Shown here one piece after another: positions 63,314 to 64,000 of a DNA stretch of 64,000 bases. A program made the position numbers and the translations under genes. How positions within the stretch are numbered: position 1 is the first letter of the stretch; each line of letters starts with the position of its first letter. The notes beneath the pieces were generated by a model, which did not search any database, had not been told where the DNA came from, and saw only the letters and a program-made list of their open reading frames with translations. Origin of the DNA: Sphingomonas sp. GC_Shp_5 (GTDB lineage Bacteria; Pseudomonadota; Alphaproteobacteria; Sphingomonadales; Sphingomonadaceae); assembly GCF_026540855.1 (NCBI RefSeq), contig NZ_JALNUP010000004.1:1-64000 (forward strand), given 5' to 3'.

Positions 63314-63520
63314 CTTTTCAGTTCCTTCGTAACCCAGAAGACTCGCCGGCCCAACGCACCGCGGCCGGGTTGGTGCCATCGCCCAAGTCGGCCAGGCGGA
63401 GGCCGCAATGCGGCCAATGGAGGGACCGCTGCGGCAACCTGCGGATAAGGTTGCGGAAATTTAAGGTAGAAAATGCTATATAAAGTCTCGCGGGAAACGA
63501 CCGGGGCTTAGATTAACTCG

Positions 63521-64000
63521 ATGATGAACGAGCGTGATGTGGCGCGTGATCGGCGCGCGATTGTGAAGAACGGCCTGCTGCTGGCAGGCGTGTTGGCCGT
63601 GCCGGGCACCGTGTCTGCCGCCGCACGCAAGTTGACGCAGCGTGATCTGAGGCCGATCGGCGAACCGCCGGTGCCGGCACCCCGCGCGATCGCCGTCGCG
63701 GCGCGTCCGATCACCTCGCCCAAGGTCGTCCGCCCCGATCTGATGCGCCAGGCGATGGCCGCGCTCGATCGCCACGCCGGCAGCATCACCCGTCGTGACC
63801 GGATCGCGATCGCCGACATGTCGGCGCCGTCGGGCCAGGCGCGCTTCCACCTCGTTGATCTCGCCAACGGCAAGAGCCAGTCGTTCCTGGTCGCGCATGG
63901 CAGCGGCTCGGATCCGTCGCACACCGGCTATCTGCAGCGCTTCTCCAACGCCGAGAATTCCAACGCCAGCTGCGAAGGCGCGTTCGTCACCGCCGATTAC
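63521..64000 (+). CDS. Murein L,D-transpeptidase catalytic-domain family protein (partial)
   Basis: The gene starts at ATG 63521 (or 63524) and runs off the right edge, with 160 codons visible. The N-terminus (RRAIVKNGLLLAGVLAVPG) combines adjacent arginines with a hydrophobic core, so a Tat signal is possible. The later part (MRQAMAALDRHAG, IAIADMSAPSGQARFHLVD, HGSGSDPSHTGYLQRFSNAE) matches the YkuD_2-type family; the catalytic Cys lies beyond the window. A/T-rich sequence at about 63460-63485 (TATATAAAG) may contain its promoter. Confidence 0.8.
   Translation, partial: MMNERDVARDRRAIVKNGLLLAGVLAVPGTVSAAARKLTQRDLRPIGEPPVPAPRAIAVAARPITSPKVVRPDLMRQAMAALDRHAGSITRRDRIAIADMSAPSGQARFHLVDLANGKSQSFLVAHGSGSDPSHTGYLQRFSNAENSNASCEGAFVTADY

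Overview
The window is GC-rich, almost wholly coding DNA from an alphaproteobacterium, most likely a sphingomonad (Sphingomonas or a close relative). This rests on gene order and family content, not on a marker-gene search: cpoB-tilS-ftsH; proA...nadD-rsfS-rlmH-(EnvC-like)-ctpA-dsbB-coq7; smc-DsbA-DsbA-DUF721-mutY; a TonB-dependent receptor; an archaic (spore-coat-U type) chaperone-usher locus; and dispersed palindromes of the GTCATCCCAGCG type. No rRNA, tRNA, insertion sequence, prophage or CRISPR array was recognised. The layout looks chromosomal, with small accessory insertions between housekeeping blocks.

Left part (1-22 kb). The end of a probable ruvA, a 2-hydroxyacid dehydrogenase on the opposite strand, and ruvB. 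Then ptsP (EI-Ntr), a RodZ-like HTH membrane protein, cpoB, tilS, ftsH, a small secreted protein, a DUF3667 membrane protein and proA. An aldo/keto reductase is followed by a tight + strand run: a type II toxin-antitoxin pair coupled by overlap to nadD, then rsfS, rlmH (which lacks a normal start codon), a degenerate EnvC-like protein, ctpA, dsbB and coq7. Next come a small secreted protein and a GT-C-like membrane protein whose stop codon lies inside a dispersed palindrome. A DedA protein and a second aldo/keto reductase close this part.

Middle (23-42.6 kb). A two-gene DNA-repair unit (radical SAM protein plus DUF4130-UdgX fusion) is divergent from tandem hemerythrin-like paralogues. Then smc, two DsbA-family proteins, a DUF721/DciA-like protein, mutY, a beta-lactamase-fold hydrolase, nudC, pheA, a membrane-anchored cytochrome c, a ZIP transporter with a Zur-box-like upstream sequence, and a four-gene spore-coat-U chaperone-usher operon whose usher lacks a visible signal peptide.

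Right part (42.6-64 kb). A signalling cluster: FixJ-type regulator, tandem-PilZ protein, a BLUF protein missing its photoactive tyrosine, and a FixL-like kinase with a degenerate receiver domain. Then a short Hsp70/YegD-like protein and an operon of TonB receptor, ATP-grasp enzyme and luciferase-like flavin monooxygenase. Tyrosine catabolism follows (hppD-hmgA-Rieske, divergent from a MarR regulator with a palindromic site between them), then malate synthase G, a valine-degradation operon (mmsA, lipoprotein, acyl-CoA dehydrogenase, mmsB), and two divergent L,D-transpeptidase-family genes, the last cut by the window edge.

The most unusual points are the ATC at the rlmH start position, the BLUF protein with His at the Tyr position inside a kinase/PilZ cluster, the position-for-position matched hemerythrin-like pair, the TonB/ATP-grasp/monooxygenase operon of unknown substrate, and the toxin-antitoxin pair overlapping nadD.
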